In this document: positions 1 through 8,199 of the stretch, piece after piece
Layout: each line of letters begins with the position of its first letter
Position numbering within the stretch: the stretch's first letter is position 1
Assembly: GCF_002157895.1 (NCBI RefSeq)
Contig: NZ_CP021377.1
Span: 2,728,001-2,792,000, forward strand
Direction: 5' to 3'
Length of the DNA stretch: 64,000 nt
Source: Oceanisphaera profunda
GTDB taxonomy: Bacteria; Pseudomonadota; Gammaproteobacteria; Enterobacterales; Aeromonadaceae
Position numbers and translations under genes: made by a program
Notes under the pieces: model-generated
The model's input: only the letters and a program-made list of their open reading frames with translations
Databases searched by the model: none
Told to the model about the DNA's origin: nothing

Positions 1-22
1 TTATGGTTATAAGTCGAGCGGA

Positions 23-50
23 ATTATACCTGTTTTGGCATAAATGTCGA
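23..50 (-). promoter_or_regulatory. Predicted promoter reading off the left edge
   Basis: On the minus strand TCGACA (45-50) and TATAAT (23-28) are separated by 16 bases. The block from here through the following CGACTTATAAC closely resembles the promoter of the TPP-riboswitch receptor gene at 2477-2504. It should drive a gene left of the window. That this is a second thiamine-regulated gene is inference from the similarity. Confidence 0.55.
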
Positions 51-151
51 GGTAAACGAGGCAGCTTGTCTTTGGTTGCGAGTCGGTGACCGTAAGTAAT
101 ATCGATTGTATCTGCACAGCCTAGCTGAGGGTCAATAAAGGAAGAGTGTAA

Positions 152-183
152 AAAAGCCGCGCTCCATGAGTGCGGATTTTTTT
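152..183 (-). terminator. Rho-independent terminator of the TonB receptor gene
   Basis: An 8-bp stem (158-165 with 169-176, one G-T pair) with a three-base loop is followed on the minus strand by a run of U. It sits about 30 bases after the receptor stop codon. A-runs on both sides suggest it could also work in the other direction. Confidence 0.7.
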
Positions 184-213
184 ATTTATTAAGTAGTAAT
201 TGTTGGCTAATTA

Positions 214-2292
214 TTAGAAAGCGTACTTGGTGGTTACACCAAACATGCGCGGTGCGCCCAGTTGTACATAGTCTTCTGCAACACCGGCTTTATAAGGGTT
301 ATTAGGGAAGTTAAAGCCGCGTACTATGTAATCTTCATCGGTGAGGTTTTTACCCCACAGCGTCACGCTCCAGTTGTCTTGCTGATAACCGAAACGGGCA
401 TTCAGCAATGCATAGGCATCCGTGGTGGAGTTATAGCTGTCAGAAAAGTAAAACTCGTCTTTGCCTTCCACATCTAAACCAGAAAACCAGCCGCTACCGT
501 GATCAAAGCTCACGCCTAATGCAAATTGATATTCAGGCGAGTGAGCAGCGCCGCGACCATCGAAGCTGGCGCCGGGCTCTGTTAACTCGGTTTGCAGTAA
601 ACCTAAGCTGCCATGCAAGCGCACCGCGTCTGAGGCTTGCCATTGGGCTTGGGCTTCTAGGCCATAGCTATAGGCCTTCTTGGCGTTATCCGTATAGTCA
701 AAAGCCGCGCCTAGTTCGGTACGAGTCGCGTTAACTTGTGCGTCGTCACGCTGTTGAAAGAACACGGCTACTTGGGTGTGTAAGGTGTCATCTAACAAGT
801 TGTGCTTGGCACCAAGTTCAAAGTTCCACAAGGTTTCAGATTCATACTTACGCAATTCATTCGGTAGGCTGCTGTTGGCGTTATAACCGCCGACCTTGTA
901 GCCGCGAGCAATCAAACCATAGAGCATTTGGCGCTCGCTAGTTTGATATTCCAGCGCGGTACGGCCACCCCACAAGTGCTCGGTAGGTTTGCTGCGCTCA
1001 CCGGTATTATCGCTATACAAGGTGCTGTCTTGCTCTAAACGCAAACCATTTATCCAGGTGAGCTTGTCGGTCAAGTTTGTTGAGAGTTCACCGTAACCTG
1101 CGTAGCGGTTGGTCTCATATTCGCTGGTGAAGGCTGTAAGGTTCTTGGTGTAATCACGGGTTAAATCCGAGCTGCGATAAAAATAATACAGGCCGCCGCT
1201 CCAACCGGTGCTGTCCTTAAACAGTCTCGACTCTTCGGTGGAAATAAAGCGCACATCAAGGGTAGCGCCACGCTCATCACGGCTGTAGTTGTCGGTGTGG
1301 TTGTTAGCAGCTGGCTGAAATACAGGGTTGGTCCAGTCTACGTCGTAGCCGTATTCCAGATTACTCTTGCTAATACTAATCGCGGTTTCTTGAATAAAAT
1401 TAGCATTGCCATACCAGCTGCTTTTTCCCGACAGTGCTAGCGTTTCTTGGCGATCGTGACCGGGCTGGTCTGATAGGGTATGACGGGTATTATCCAGCGC
1501 AAAGGCGTCATAACCGTTGTCGATATTGGCGTAAAAAGCCGTTAAATCTAAGTCCAGATCTTCAGTGGCCGCAATGCGAAACTTAGTGCGCAGCAGGGTT
1601 TCATCAATATTATTAGTGTCGTCGCGATTTAAGTAATCGTTGTTAATAAAGCCATCGCTGGTATTGCGTTGGGCGGCGATGCGATACGCGACTTTATCAC
1701 TGATAGGCCCACCCACGGCGGCGCTCAAATTCTGGGTGTTGTACTCGGCCAGCGTCAGTTCTACATCGCCGGTTAAGGTGTCGCTCGGCTCATTAGCAAT
1801 AATATTAATCAAGCCGCCAATAGCATTGGCTCCTTGCTGGCTGCCTTGGGGGCCGCGCAGCACTTGCACTTGTTTGGCATCCAGTAAAGTCGCGCCCATG
1901 GTCATGGCGCTCATGTCTATACCATCCACCACGACGGCCACCGAAGGGTTAACCGTATCCGTAAACTGACTGCGCTCACCTATGCCGCGAATTTGGTAGT
2001 ACTTGCCGCGAGAAGCACCGGCGCTCAAGTTGACGTTAGGTGTTTGAGCTAAGACGTCTGCGAGGTGAGTGTTGCCGGGCTTATTAAGCTCAGTTTCATC
2101 AATCACACTTACGCTGGCGGGGGCGGTATCTTGTAAACTGTCCGCCTCTGAGCTGGCAGCCACAGTGGTGGTGTCAAAGGTATAAACCTCATTAGCCACT
2201 GCAGTAGGCAGCGCTGTTATTAAGCCTAAAGCTACAGCAGAAGATAAAATAGAGGGTAAAAAAGGTAATTTGGGCACTTCAAGTCTCCGCAT
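214..2292 (-). CDS. TonB-dependent outer-membrane receptor, probable thiamine-compound uptake
   Basis: A 692-residue outer-membrane gated channel. A signal peptide (about 1-33) precedes a plug domain (about 55-170, with the typical VLRGPQG stretch near 145) and a long beta-barrel ending in the aromatic residue Phe expected of outer-membrane barrels. TonB-ExbBD would energise import. The substrate assignment rests on the TPP riboswitch in its leader; thiamine-regulated receptors of this kind are known in Bacteroidetes and some Gammaproteobacteria. The start is uncertain: the ATG at 2292 has no clear ribosome site, whereas a GTG at 2277 is preceded by GGAGA at good spacing. No transporter gene lies beside it inside the window; one may lie beyond the left edge. 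Family certain, substrate inferred. Confidence 0.88.
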   Translation of the reverse strand: MRRLEVPKLPFLPSILSSAVALGLITALPTAVANEVYTFDTTTVAASSEADSLQDTAPASVSVIDETELNKPGNTHLADVLAQTPNVNLSAGASRGKYYQIRGIGERSQFTDTVNPSVAVVVDGIDMSAMTMGATLLDAKQVQVLRGPQGSQQGANAIGGLINIIANEPSDTLTGDVELTLAEYNTQNLSAAVGGPISDKVAYRIAAQRNTSDGFINNDYLNRDDTNNIDETLLRTKFRIAATEDLDLDLTAFYANIDNGYDAFALDNTRHTLSDQPGHDRQETLALSGKSSWYGNANFIQETAISISKSNLEYGYDVDWTNPVFQPAANNHTDNYSRDERGATLDVRFISTEESRLFKDSTGWSGGLYYFYRSSDLTRDYTKNLTAFTSEYETNRYAGYGELSTNLTDKLTWINGLRLEQDSTLYSDNTGERSKPTEHLWGGRTALEYQTSERQMLYGLIARGYKVGGYNANSSLPNELRKYESETLWNFELGAKHNLLDDTLHTQVAVFFQQRDDAQVNATRTELGAAFDYTDNAKKAYSYGLEAQAQWQASDAVRLHGSLGLLQTELTEPGASFDGRGAAHSPEYQFALGVSFDHGSGWFSGLDVEGKDEFYFSDSYNSTTDAYALLNARFGYQQDNWSVTLWGKNLTDEDYIVRGFNFPNNPYKAGVAEDYVQLGAPRMFGVTTKYAF

Positions 2293-2354
2293 GGATATAA
2301 ATACGAAAACCGGGTAACTACAAGAGCAGGCAGGTGAGAGCAGAGCAAAGCGTT

Positions 2355-2448
2355 GCGGCTTCCTATTCCTACGCCGGTATTAGCCGGATCAGGTTCAAAG
2401 GGTTCGCGTCTGCGCATCTCAGGCAATCGAAACTGCCACCCCTTAGGA
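2355..2448 (-). promoter_or_regulatory. TPP riboswitch (THI element)
   Basis: Reading the minus strand from 2448, the sequence has AAGGGGTGGCAG, then GCCTGAGAT, then ACCCTTTGAACCTGATC, then CCGGCTAATACCGGCGTAGG. These are the hallmark conserved blocks of the thiamine pyrophosphate aptamer in the correct order, closed by a P1 stem TCCTA/TAGGA. About 60 bases separate it from the receptor start, so control of translation initiation is more likely than a long antiterminator, but no clear platform helix was resolved by eye. Confidence 0.93.
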
Positions 2449-2476
2449 TATGACTTAATGTTATAAGTCGAGCCGC

Positions 2477-2504
2477 ATTATACTCATTTGGGTATAAAGG
2501 TCTA
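2477..2504 (-). promoter_or_regulatory. Predicted promoter of the TonB receptor transcript
   Basis: On the minus strand TAGACC (2499-2504) and a perfect TATAAT (2477-2482) have 16-base spacing, about 30 bases upstream of the TPP aptamer. The same arrangement and flanking bases occur at 23-50, which supports the call. Confidence 0.55.
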
Positions 2505-2569
2505 GGTTAGGTGTAAACTGCTTAAAGCTGCGCCAAGCACCAAGCTAAATGAAAGCGGTGTTTATCTTT

Positions 2570-2602
2570 ATGCCGTCATCCTGACGCACGTCAGGATCTC
2601 GC
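2570..2602. repeat. Single half of the GCCGTCAT cloverleaf repeat, in a gene-free stretch
   Basis: GCCGTCAT is followed by the hairpin CCTGACGCACGTCAGG and ATCTCG, the left arm of the repeat family described under findings. It lies in the 2449-2898 gap, which also holds GCCAAGCACCAAGCT-type text near 2532 and 2698 and an ACGGAATGCACGGAAAA tract near 2635. No gene was seen in this gap. Confidence 0.75.
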
Positions 2603-2898
2603 TCTAGATATTAGTGACTAAAGCCTATTTGCCACGGAATGCACGGAAAAGTGAAGGAAAAATAGTGATCAGATCTGAAAGTGAAAGACAGCACCAAGCG
2701 CTAAGCACCAAGCTGAAGAAAGGACGGTGTTTATATGTTAGCTCGGCACTTAGCGCAGTTACTACTTGTCGCACGTGAACTGCGTCCGTGACTCTCGTAA
2801 AAAAGAGGGTGTTCTTCCGTTGCAAAAATAGCTCTTGTCAGTGGCTCTGGCTATTTGGTTTATAGTTTTTATTTCAAACCTTCTTATTGCAAGCTTTG

Positions 2899-4341
2899 CT
2901 ATTTCAAGCAACGGCCTCTGGGTTCATCGCTCTCATGCAGCACCACCTCTGAATGTAGAAACTGCGCGGCGTCTGCTGAATCCGTGACTTTAGTGGCGCT
3001 GCGCTCCAGCATTTCTGCTTCAAACTCGTTGAGTACGCGGTTACGAATGCCGGCATCGCGCCAGTTCGATTTTGGCCGACAGCTTCTCACGATAATCCGT
3101 GCCAGAGATAATGCATCCAGCAGTGCTTGATTGGCACCTTGGCCTTTAAACGGGCTCATGGGGTGCGCCGCATCGCCTAGTAATGTTACGGGGCCGGCGT
3201 TAGCCAATAATTCAGGCGTGAGTAAAGCGCGGTCATACACCGGATAACCCGACACTTGAGCATCAAGGGTGGCTGCTAAAATCTCTGGAATCGGGGAGTG
3301 CCATTGGGTGCGCTTGCAGGCTTCAGCCTTAAGTGCCGCAGTGCCTTGCGCACTCAAGGCTTTAGCTTCGTCCTCAAGCATGGGGAAGCTTAATTGCCAC
3401 ATCACAGAATCGGCGTCATAAGGCATGATATAAATGCGCTCATGGCCATTAGCGGTTTGAAATACCGTAGCCGAGTCCAACAAATCACTGTCTACGCCTT
3501 CAAGCACACTTAACGGGCAGATCCCTAAGATCACCATGCAATCCAAATAACGCAGTGAGCTTATATCGTGCCCCAAAGCTAAGTGGCGCACGATACTTCG
3601 AATACCATCGGCACCCACTACCAAATCGGCCTTGGCTTGCTTGATTTGGCCGTTCACTTCAAAGCTCAGTTCAACGCCTTTATCCGTCTCTTTAAAGTCA
3701 ACTAACTGCTGGCCCCATTTAACGCAGTTGTGGTCTTGAGTCAGGTGTTCGCCTAGTTGTTCCAGCAGCGCTAAGCGCAATGACTGACGGGCGATATGCA
3801 CGTTGGTGCGCTTAGGCGCAGAAGTGTTATCTGAATGCAGCCACTTTCTCATGCCCCATTCGCCAAGCACTTTGCCGTCTGTGGCGTGCACTACATGGCG
3901 AGTAGACACCACGCCTTGTTCGAGAGAGAAAATGCCCAAGCCTTCAATGGCTTTGCTCGCTTGTTGCAAGGTAAGGCCGTAACCCTGAGAGCGGGCTTCA
4001 AAGCCGCTATCGCGCTCATAAAGGGTGAACGGAATGCCACGGTGTAAACAAGCCACCGCCAATGCCACGCCGCCAATGCCGCCACCAATAATCGCTACCC
4101 TTGGATAGTTGACCGTATCCGCTACCGGCGGTTGAACGGCTGAGATCAAGCCAGATCCGCCACAGCTGGGGCAAGAAGATAAGTGCGCCTTAGGAAGAGC
4201 TGGAGCCGTGCCGCCGTTCTTTTCAAACTGCGCCAAGGCCGCCTGATAACTAAGCTTCACTTTCTTACGGATCTTCTGACTGATCCGCCCACGCCCCTGA
4301 CACTTAGGACAAGGCGCCCAGCTCAGCTTTTCGCCGTTCAC
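2899..4341 (-). CDS. FAD-dependent monooxygenase with N-terminal double CxxCxGxG zinc module
   Basis: A 480-residue flavoprotein. Residues 11-18 and 57-64 each carry CxxCxGxG, as in one zinc-binding unit of the DnaJ cysteine-rich domain. From about residue 81 a p-hydroxybenzoate-hydroxylase-type fold follows: dinucleotide motif GGGIGG at 86-91, the DG motif (VVGADGIRS) in the middle and GDAAHP near 389. Such enzymes hydroxylate aromatic or quinone-like substrates using NAD(P)H and oxygen. The start used is a GTG; the reading frame stays open a little further upstream without an ATG. It stands alone, with no pathway neighbours, so the substrate cannot be named. The zinc module may be structural or a protein-binding unit. 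Confidence 0.8.
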   Translation of the reverse strand: MNGEKLSWAPCPKCQGRGRISQKIRKKVKLSYQAALAQFEKNGGTAPALPKAHLSSCPSCGGSGLISAVQPPVADTVNYPRVAIIGGGIGGVALAVACLHRGIPFTLYERDSGFEARSQGYGLTLQQASKAIEGLGIFSLEQGVVSTRHVVHATDGKVLGEWGMRKWLHSDNTSAPKRTNVHIARQSLRLALLEQLGEHLTQDHNCVKWGQQLVDFKETDKGVELSFEVNGQIKQAKADLVVGADGIRSIVRHLALGHDISSLRYLDCMVILGICPLSVLEGVDSDLLDSATVFQTANGHERIYIMPYDADSVMWQLSFPMLEDEAKALSAQGTAALKAEACKRTQWHSPIPEILAATLDAQVSGYPVYDRALLTPELLANAGPVTLLGDAAHPMSPFKGQGANQALLDALSLARIIVRSCRPKSNWRDAGIRNRVLNEFEAEMLERSATKVTDSADAAQFLHSEVVLHESDEPRGRCLK

Positions 4342-4514
4342 AGCTTTACTCTTTGCTTCAATCTCTGTTTCAATCGATAACTTGATGGGTTGGCCCTCAT
4401 AAGAAAAACACCCTAGATACGCTGGCGATTATAAGGCAGTAGCGAGCACTTTCATTGCTTTTAGATAAGGTAAGGCGAGAAATTTACTCTGATCTGCAGA
4501 AAGCAGAACAAAGG

Positions 4515-4655
4515 GTCTACTCTTCCGACGCGCTAAGCAGCATCCCTGCGACGCTCAGCACATAACATCCGATCGCCATGGATGGCAGGAGTGTCGAAAT
4601 GGCAGGAGCATTTTTCGACCCTGTTATGTGATGGCCGGCTGAGGCTATCCCAGCA
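4515..4655. repeat. Large palindromic intergenic element (CATGGATG family), copy 1
   Basis: This stretch contains small hairpins GCAGcatccCTGC and GCCATggATGGC, a GTCGAAA/TTTTCGAC hairpin, and pairing arms CACATAACA (4559-) and TGTTATGTG (4622-). Its first 60 bases align well with the reverse complement of the element at 38676-38785, sharing CTACTC, CCGAC, CATCCCTG and CGCTCA in order. It fills most of the gap between the monooxygenase and the insertion sequence. No coding potential was seen. Confidence 0.6.
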
Positions 4656-4735
4656 GCCTCTTTTTTTAATATCTGAGTCGTTGGGTGATACGAAAAAATA
4701 ACAGAAATAGATATTGTTTAGTCGTCACTTTAGCT

Positions 4736-4745
4736 GGCGGCCCTG
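4736..4745. repeat. Target-site duplication of the IS, left copy
   Basis: GGCGGCCCTG directly abuts the left inverted repeat and is repeated exactly at 5958-5967 after the right inverted repeat. Ten bases is within the usual range for the ISAs1 family. Confidence 0.9.
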
Positions 4746-5957
4746 CAGGGCGGGAGCATACTTTGCTTAATATTCAGCCAAAGAATAACTCTGCTCGATA
4801 ATTGTCATCCCAGCCCGCTCTCTTCAGCTTGTTACGCTGGCTAGGCGCACCACATGTACTTTGCTTGAGGATGTTCAGAACGAACCGCCGAAACAATCCC
4901 ATATTTTCTACCGCATCTCCGATGGCAATCCGGGAAGCATCTTCTTTAAATAGCACATCTAAAATGTAATGCTGACTGTTTTCTATCCGCCAATGTTGGC
5001 GAATATAGTGCCCTATCATCTTATGTTTAGGTGATAAGGAGCTGACGTAGTAAGCAGTATCGACTGTTCCTTTACCCTTCATCGTACGGTGTCGCTCGAC
5101 GGCGATAATGCTGCGGATAGTGGGCCACTTCTCCTCTAACTCAGGAGGTAGTTTCGCTTTTAATTGAAAGACATAGCGCTCTTCTTTACGTCCATGGGCT
5201 GTCTCTTTATGCTCAGCAACCACTTCCTCTTTGTTAGCGTCGAATACCGCTTGGAACTGTGACTGTACGGCCTTACGTAGGTTAGGTTGGTTGTGTTTAA
5301 CCTGCACCACAATATGCGCTTTCTTATCTTGTATCTTTTCTAATGTTTCCCGCTGACAGTGCAGCGCATCCAGGGTAACGACCGCCCCTTTTATGTTGAG
5401 CACATCGAGCATGTCTCTGACCGTCGCGAGCTCCCCTTTTTTGGATGGGGTGGCTTTCTGGCTCAGTACCAAGCCATTTTCAGTATCGTAAGCGGTGACT
5501 AGCTGTACGGCTTCGGAAGATTTATTGCGGTAAGAGCCCCGTAATACTTTGCCGTCAAAAGCTATCACCGGTTTACCATGATGAATACGATGCTCGTTAA
5601 GCCAGCTTAATAATGCGTCGAGCAAAGATTCGACTACGACACTGCGTAAAATACGGGCAATGGTGTGTCGGCAGGGAATACCGTGCGTAAAAGGACGATA
5701 TTGACGTAGCCAGTCGGCCTTAGCTTCACCATAGGTTTCAATGTCACGCCACCCTTCAGCGCCGGCCATAATGGCGCTAATAACGAGAAACATGACATCG
5801 ACCAAGTCATGCTTACGATTAATATCTGAGCGAGTTTCTTCAACAAGAGTAAGGTGGTCAATTAATGTCATGGCAAGGCTCCTCCAACTAGAGGAACGAT
5901 TAGATCACAGACAATTCACTCATTCAAATTTTGTTAACAAAGTATGCTCCCGCCCTG
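4746..5957 (-). mobile_element. Intact ISAs1-family insertion sequence, about 1.2 kb
   Basis: The element is bounded by perfect 20-bp terminal inverted repeats: CAGGGCGGGAGCATACTTTG at 4746-4765 and its complement at 5938-5957. It carries one full-length transposase gene and is flanked by identical 10-bp direct repeats. Intact ends, open frame and perfect target duplication point to a recent insertion into non-coding DNA. Confidence 0.95.
4774..5871 (-). CDS. ISAs1-family DDE transposase
   Basis: A 365-residue transposase that moves the surrounding element by cutting its terminal repeats. The expected DDE triad is visible: Asp106 in IAFDGKVLRG, Asp168 in VTLDALHCQ and Glu297 in HWRIENSQHYILDV. 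Length matches the family, and no frameshift or stop is present. The ATG is preceded by TTGGAGGAGCC, a strong ribosome binding site. The stop codon lies just inside the left inverted repeat, leaving almost no non-coding space in the element. Confidence 0.95.
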   Translation of the reverse strand: MTLIDHLTLVEETRSDINRKHDLVDVMFLVISAIMAGAEGWRDIETYGEAKADWLRQYRPFTHGIPCRHTIARILRSVVVESLLDALLSWLNEHRIHHGKPVIAFDGKVLRGSYRNKSSEAVQLVTAYDTENGLVLSQKATPSKKGELATVRDMLDVLNIKGAVVTLDALHCQRETLEKIQDKKAHIVVQVKHNQPNLRKAVQSQFQAVFDANKEEVVAEHKETAHGRKEERYVFQLKAKLPPELEEKWPTIRSIIAVERHRTMKGKGTVDTAYYVSSLSPKHKMIGHYIRQHWRIENSQHYILDVLFKEDASRIAIGDAVENMGLFRRFVLNILKQSTCGAPSQRNKLKRAGWDDNYRAELFFG

Positions 5958-5967
5958 GGCGGCCCTG
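5958..5967. repeat. Target-site duplication of the IS, right copy
   Basis: GGCGGCCCTG, identical to 4736-4745, immediately follows the right terminal inverted repeat. Confidence 0.9.
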
Positions 5968-6201
5968 CGGAGCAGTTATGGTGTTTGAATCTCGCAGGAA
6001 CGAGGATGAGTGATCAAAGAGACGGCTTATTTTTAACCGATATGGCTGAGCATGGGCAACCCTCGACGACTAGCTCTAACATCCTAATGTGACGTTAAAA
6101 AATATAAATCTACTCTCAGCGGTAAATAATGAGTGCAGCTAGTAAATTATCAGAGTGCAAATTTTTTAGATTATATTTAAGTCGGTATTTTTTATCATTA
6201 G

Positions 6202-6879
6202 CTAAAAAATATCGATGTCTTTTAACTTTTCAAAAATAACAGATATTTTCTTTTGATACTTAGACATTATCTGATGTTTTATGTTTTCCATCTCCACATT
6301 AATGTAGAAATCATTAATGTCTTTTTCTGTTGCGCCAGCTAGATGTCTCAAATGTAAAATTGATTCTTGAAATTCAGAAAGTTCTATATCGTCTTTCTTG
6401 AAGTTTTTAATTGTTATGGATTTAATTTCATTTATTGCTTTTTTCTTCTCTACTTCTGCTTCTACAGCTAAAAGTACAGATTTATTTTTTATTTTATCAA
6501 GCTGAATGTTGGTTAATTCACCTACAAGAGAGCTCGTTAATACATTGTTCATGCAAGTATCAATGTCTATTTTTAACATTTCATCGTAAAAAGATCCCGA
6601 GTTCGACATTATACCTGTACATTCTATGTATATGGAGCTTGTTAATTTTTGCAAAGTAATTACACTTAGTTTACTTTGTTGTTCCTTAATGATAACAATA
6701 CTCTTTTCAATTTCTTTTTTTATTGTTTTTAATTCAACTTCTTTTTTAGCTAGCTCTTCTGATATTATCTCTTTTTGATATATAGGGATTACAAAGTAAT
6801 AAACACTAAACATTGAAAACAAAAACATACCTACTTGAGATAGGTTACTAAATCTTGTTATTATTTTGTCTATATTCAT
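6202..6879 (-). CDS. Hypothetical membrane-anchored coiled-coil protein, AT-rich
   Basis: A 225-residue protein not recognised. One hydrophobic segment lies at about residues 16-34 (MFLFSMFSVYYFVIPIY), followed by a long Lys/Glu-rich coiled coil (about 40-70) and a mostly helical remainder. Only two cysteines (about 88 and 108) are seen, with no catalytic motif. The topology suggests a single anchor with the body on one side of the membrane. The DNA is strikingly AT-rich compared with all neighbours and the gene sits next to an insertion sequence, so recent acquisition is likely. An open frame of this length in such AT-rich DNA supports it being a real gene. Function unknown. Confidence 0.6.
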   Translation of the reverse strand: MNIDKIITRFSNLSQVGMFLFSMFSVYYFVIPIYQKEIISEELAKKEVELKTIKKEIEKSIVIIKEQQSKLSVITLQKLTSSIYIECTGIMSNSGSFYDEMLKIDIDTCMNNVLTSSLVGELTNIQLDKIKNKSVLLAVEAEVEKKKAINEIKSITIKNFKKDDIELSEFQESILHLRHLAGATEKDINDFYINVEMENIKHQIMSKYQKKISVIFEKLKDIDIF

Positions 6880-7097
6880 TGCGTCCGTTTGTCTTTAGTA
6901 GATTTTATTTAATATAATTCGGAGCTAGGAGGGGATTTGTAAGTCGCAGTTTCTTGGGTTATTTTATCGCAAATAAACCACAAAGTTGCGACAATTACAA
7001 ACTGTCCAAAGATCGTAGCGACTTATGCTTTAGTTATATATTAAGAAATACGCTGCTTTCCTGGGGTTTGGGCTTGATATTGTAATTTTAGCTCATT

Positions 7098-7685
7098 TTA
7101 AAAAGCCTCAATAGATGGATATGTTTTTGAGCCGCCAGCAGCATTTCTGAAGTCTTCCAATATATAATGCCCTTCTGAAGGAGATACAAGATAAGTAAAC
7201 TGCTCATAAAGCATTTCTTTGTCTGCAATATTATGACGTACTGCGGTCAATACCGTTTCTAAAAGATTTAAATATGATATTACTGCCCACCTAATTTCAG
7301 AGAATTCTCTTTCAGTGACTTGAAGTTTATCTTTAGGTATTCCTTCATCTCTTAGCCTTGCTGACATAGAGGAAAGGGAGCCAACAAAAAGTCCATAATG
7401 TTCACTAGATATTTTAAAAGGTTGCTGCTTAAGTAAACACTTTGACTGATTAAACTCTAATGTTTCTGCAAACTTTCTAGCCATGACGCTATTCAATGTT
7501 AGACTGCTGTCCCAGTGACGAAGCAGTTCAATTGCTCTTTCTCTTCTTGATCTTTCGTGATCCGATTTTAGGCCTTGAATTGATGTGTTGAGCTGCTTAA
7601 CTGTTACTTTTGCTTGGAATATTACTACAATAATTCCAAGCGCAGCCACTGAACTTGCAGTGGCTATTACCCATTGTGGATCCAT
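7098..7685 (-). CDS. Hypothetical membrane-anchored protein, DUF4760-like
   Basis: A 195-residue protein with one N-terminal membrane segment (about 7-25, ATASSVAALGIIVVIFQAK) followed by a short coiled coil and a cytosolic helical domain rich in Arg/Glu (RSRRERAIELLRHWD). The anchor followed by an 'RAIELLRHW' helix resembles DUF4760-type proteins, but that is pattern recognition only. It lies 220 bases upstream of the AT-rich orphan gene on the same strand, possibly the same acquired segment. Function unknown; no catalytic residues recognised. Confidence 0.6.
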   Translation of the reverse strand: MDPQWVIATASSVAALGIIVVIFQAKVTVKQLNTSIQGLKSDHERSRRERAIELLRHWDSSLTLNSVMARKFAETLEFNQSKCLLKQQPFKISSEHYGLFVGSLSSMSARLRDEGIPKDKLQVTEREFSEIRWAVISYLNLLETVLTAVRHNIADKEMLYEQFTYLVSPSEGHYILEDFRNAAGGSKTYPSIEAF

Positions 7686-7909
7686 TTAATTTTCCAATTT
7701 TTTAATGTAATAAGTGCTTAAAAATTTAATCATGCGCATGCGTGATTACACCATGCTTAGTATCTACGGAACGCTGATTTATAACTTACTTATAGTGATG
7801 AAATTTGTCGTTTTAAGAGTTCGCATATGTGCTTGATATTGTATCAATACTAGTACGCGATTTCCTTAAGATTTCGGGTTTCCTGTGAGTATATCTACCG
7901 GCGGCTCCA

Positions 7910-8070
7910 TATTATCGCAAGAGTCAGTAGGAATTGTCGGAGCCAACCGTCAAATGCCAGGGACGGCATTTGCCGAGCGCCGCATGGATGCGGGTTAAGC
8001 GAGTTGGCGTAGACAATCCTACTGTCTCTAACTGAAAACTCTACACGCTGCGACTCTTTCGTCACTTTCA
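7910..8070. repeat. Large palindromic intergenic element (CATGGATG family), copy 2
   Basis: Outer arms TCAGTAGGA.TTGTC and GACAA.CCTACTG pair around 7925 and 8020, extended by CCAAC/GTTGG. Inside are two clean hairpins: CAAATGCC-agggac-GGCATTTG and CCGCAT-gg-ATGCGG. The remaining 7686-7909 stretch contains no gene or clear signal. Confidence 0.65.
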
Positions 8071-8086
8071 CCAAAAGCATAAAAAA

Positions 8087-8111
8087 GGCCGCATTCTTTA
8101 TGAGTGCGGCC
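8087..8111 (-). terminator. Terminator downstream of scsD
   Basis: GGCCGCATTC and GAGTGCGGCC form a 10-bp stem with one mismatch and a short loop, followed on the minus strand by six U. It lies about 90 bases beyond the stop of the thioredoxin-like gene. Confidence 0.75.
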
Positions 8112-8163
8112 TTTTGGCTGGCTGTTATCTGCCATTTAGTTTAAAAATCCCGCTGAGACGGGA

Positions 8164-8182
8164 CTGCCAGCTAAAGCGGCAG
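8164..8182. repeat. REP-like hairpin
   Basis: CTGCCAGCTAAAGCGGCAG followed by CCTACA has the same layout as the REP units at 15801 and 31091: a GC stem around an AGCTAAAGC loop with TAG-type sequence beside it. Confidence 0.5.
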
Positions 8183-8199
8183 CCTACATAACCATGCGA

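Noticed and set aside
262-941. Plus-strand open frames opposite the TonB receptor
   Set aside because: Antisense shadows of a well-supported gene, with no family features.
2232-2426. Open frame over the receptor leader
   Set aside because: It overlaps the TPP aptamer and the receptor start in another frame.
7895-8080. Small open frame on the minus strand
   Set aside because: It lies wholly within a palindromic repeat element and lacks a ribosome site.
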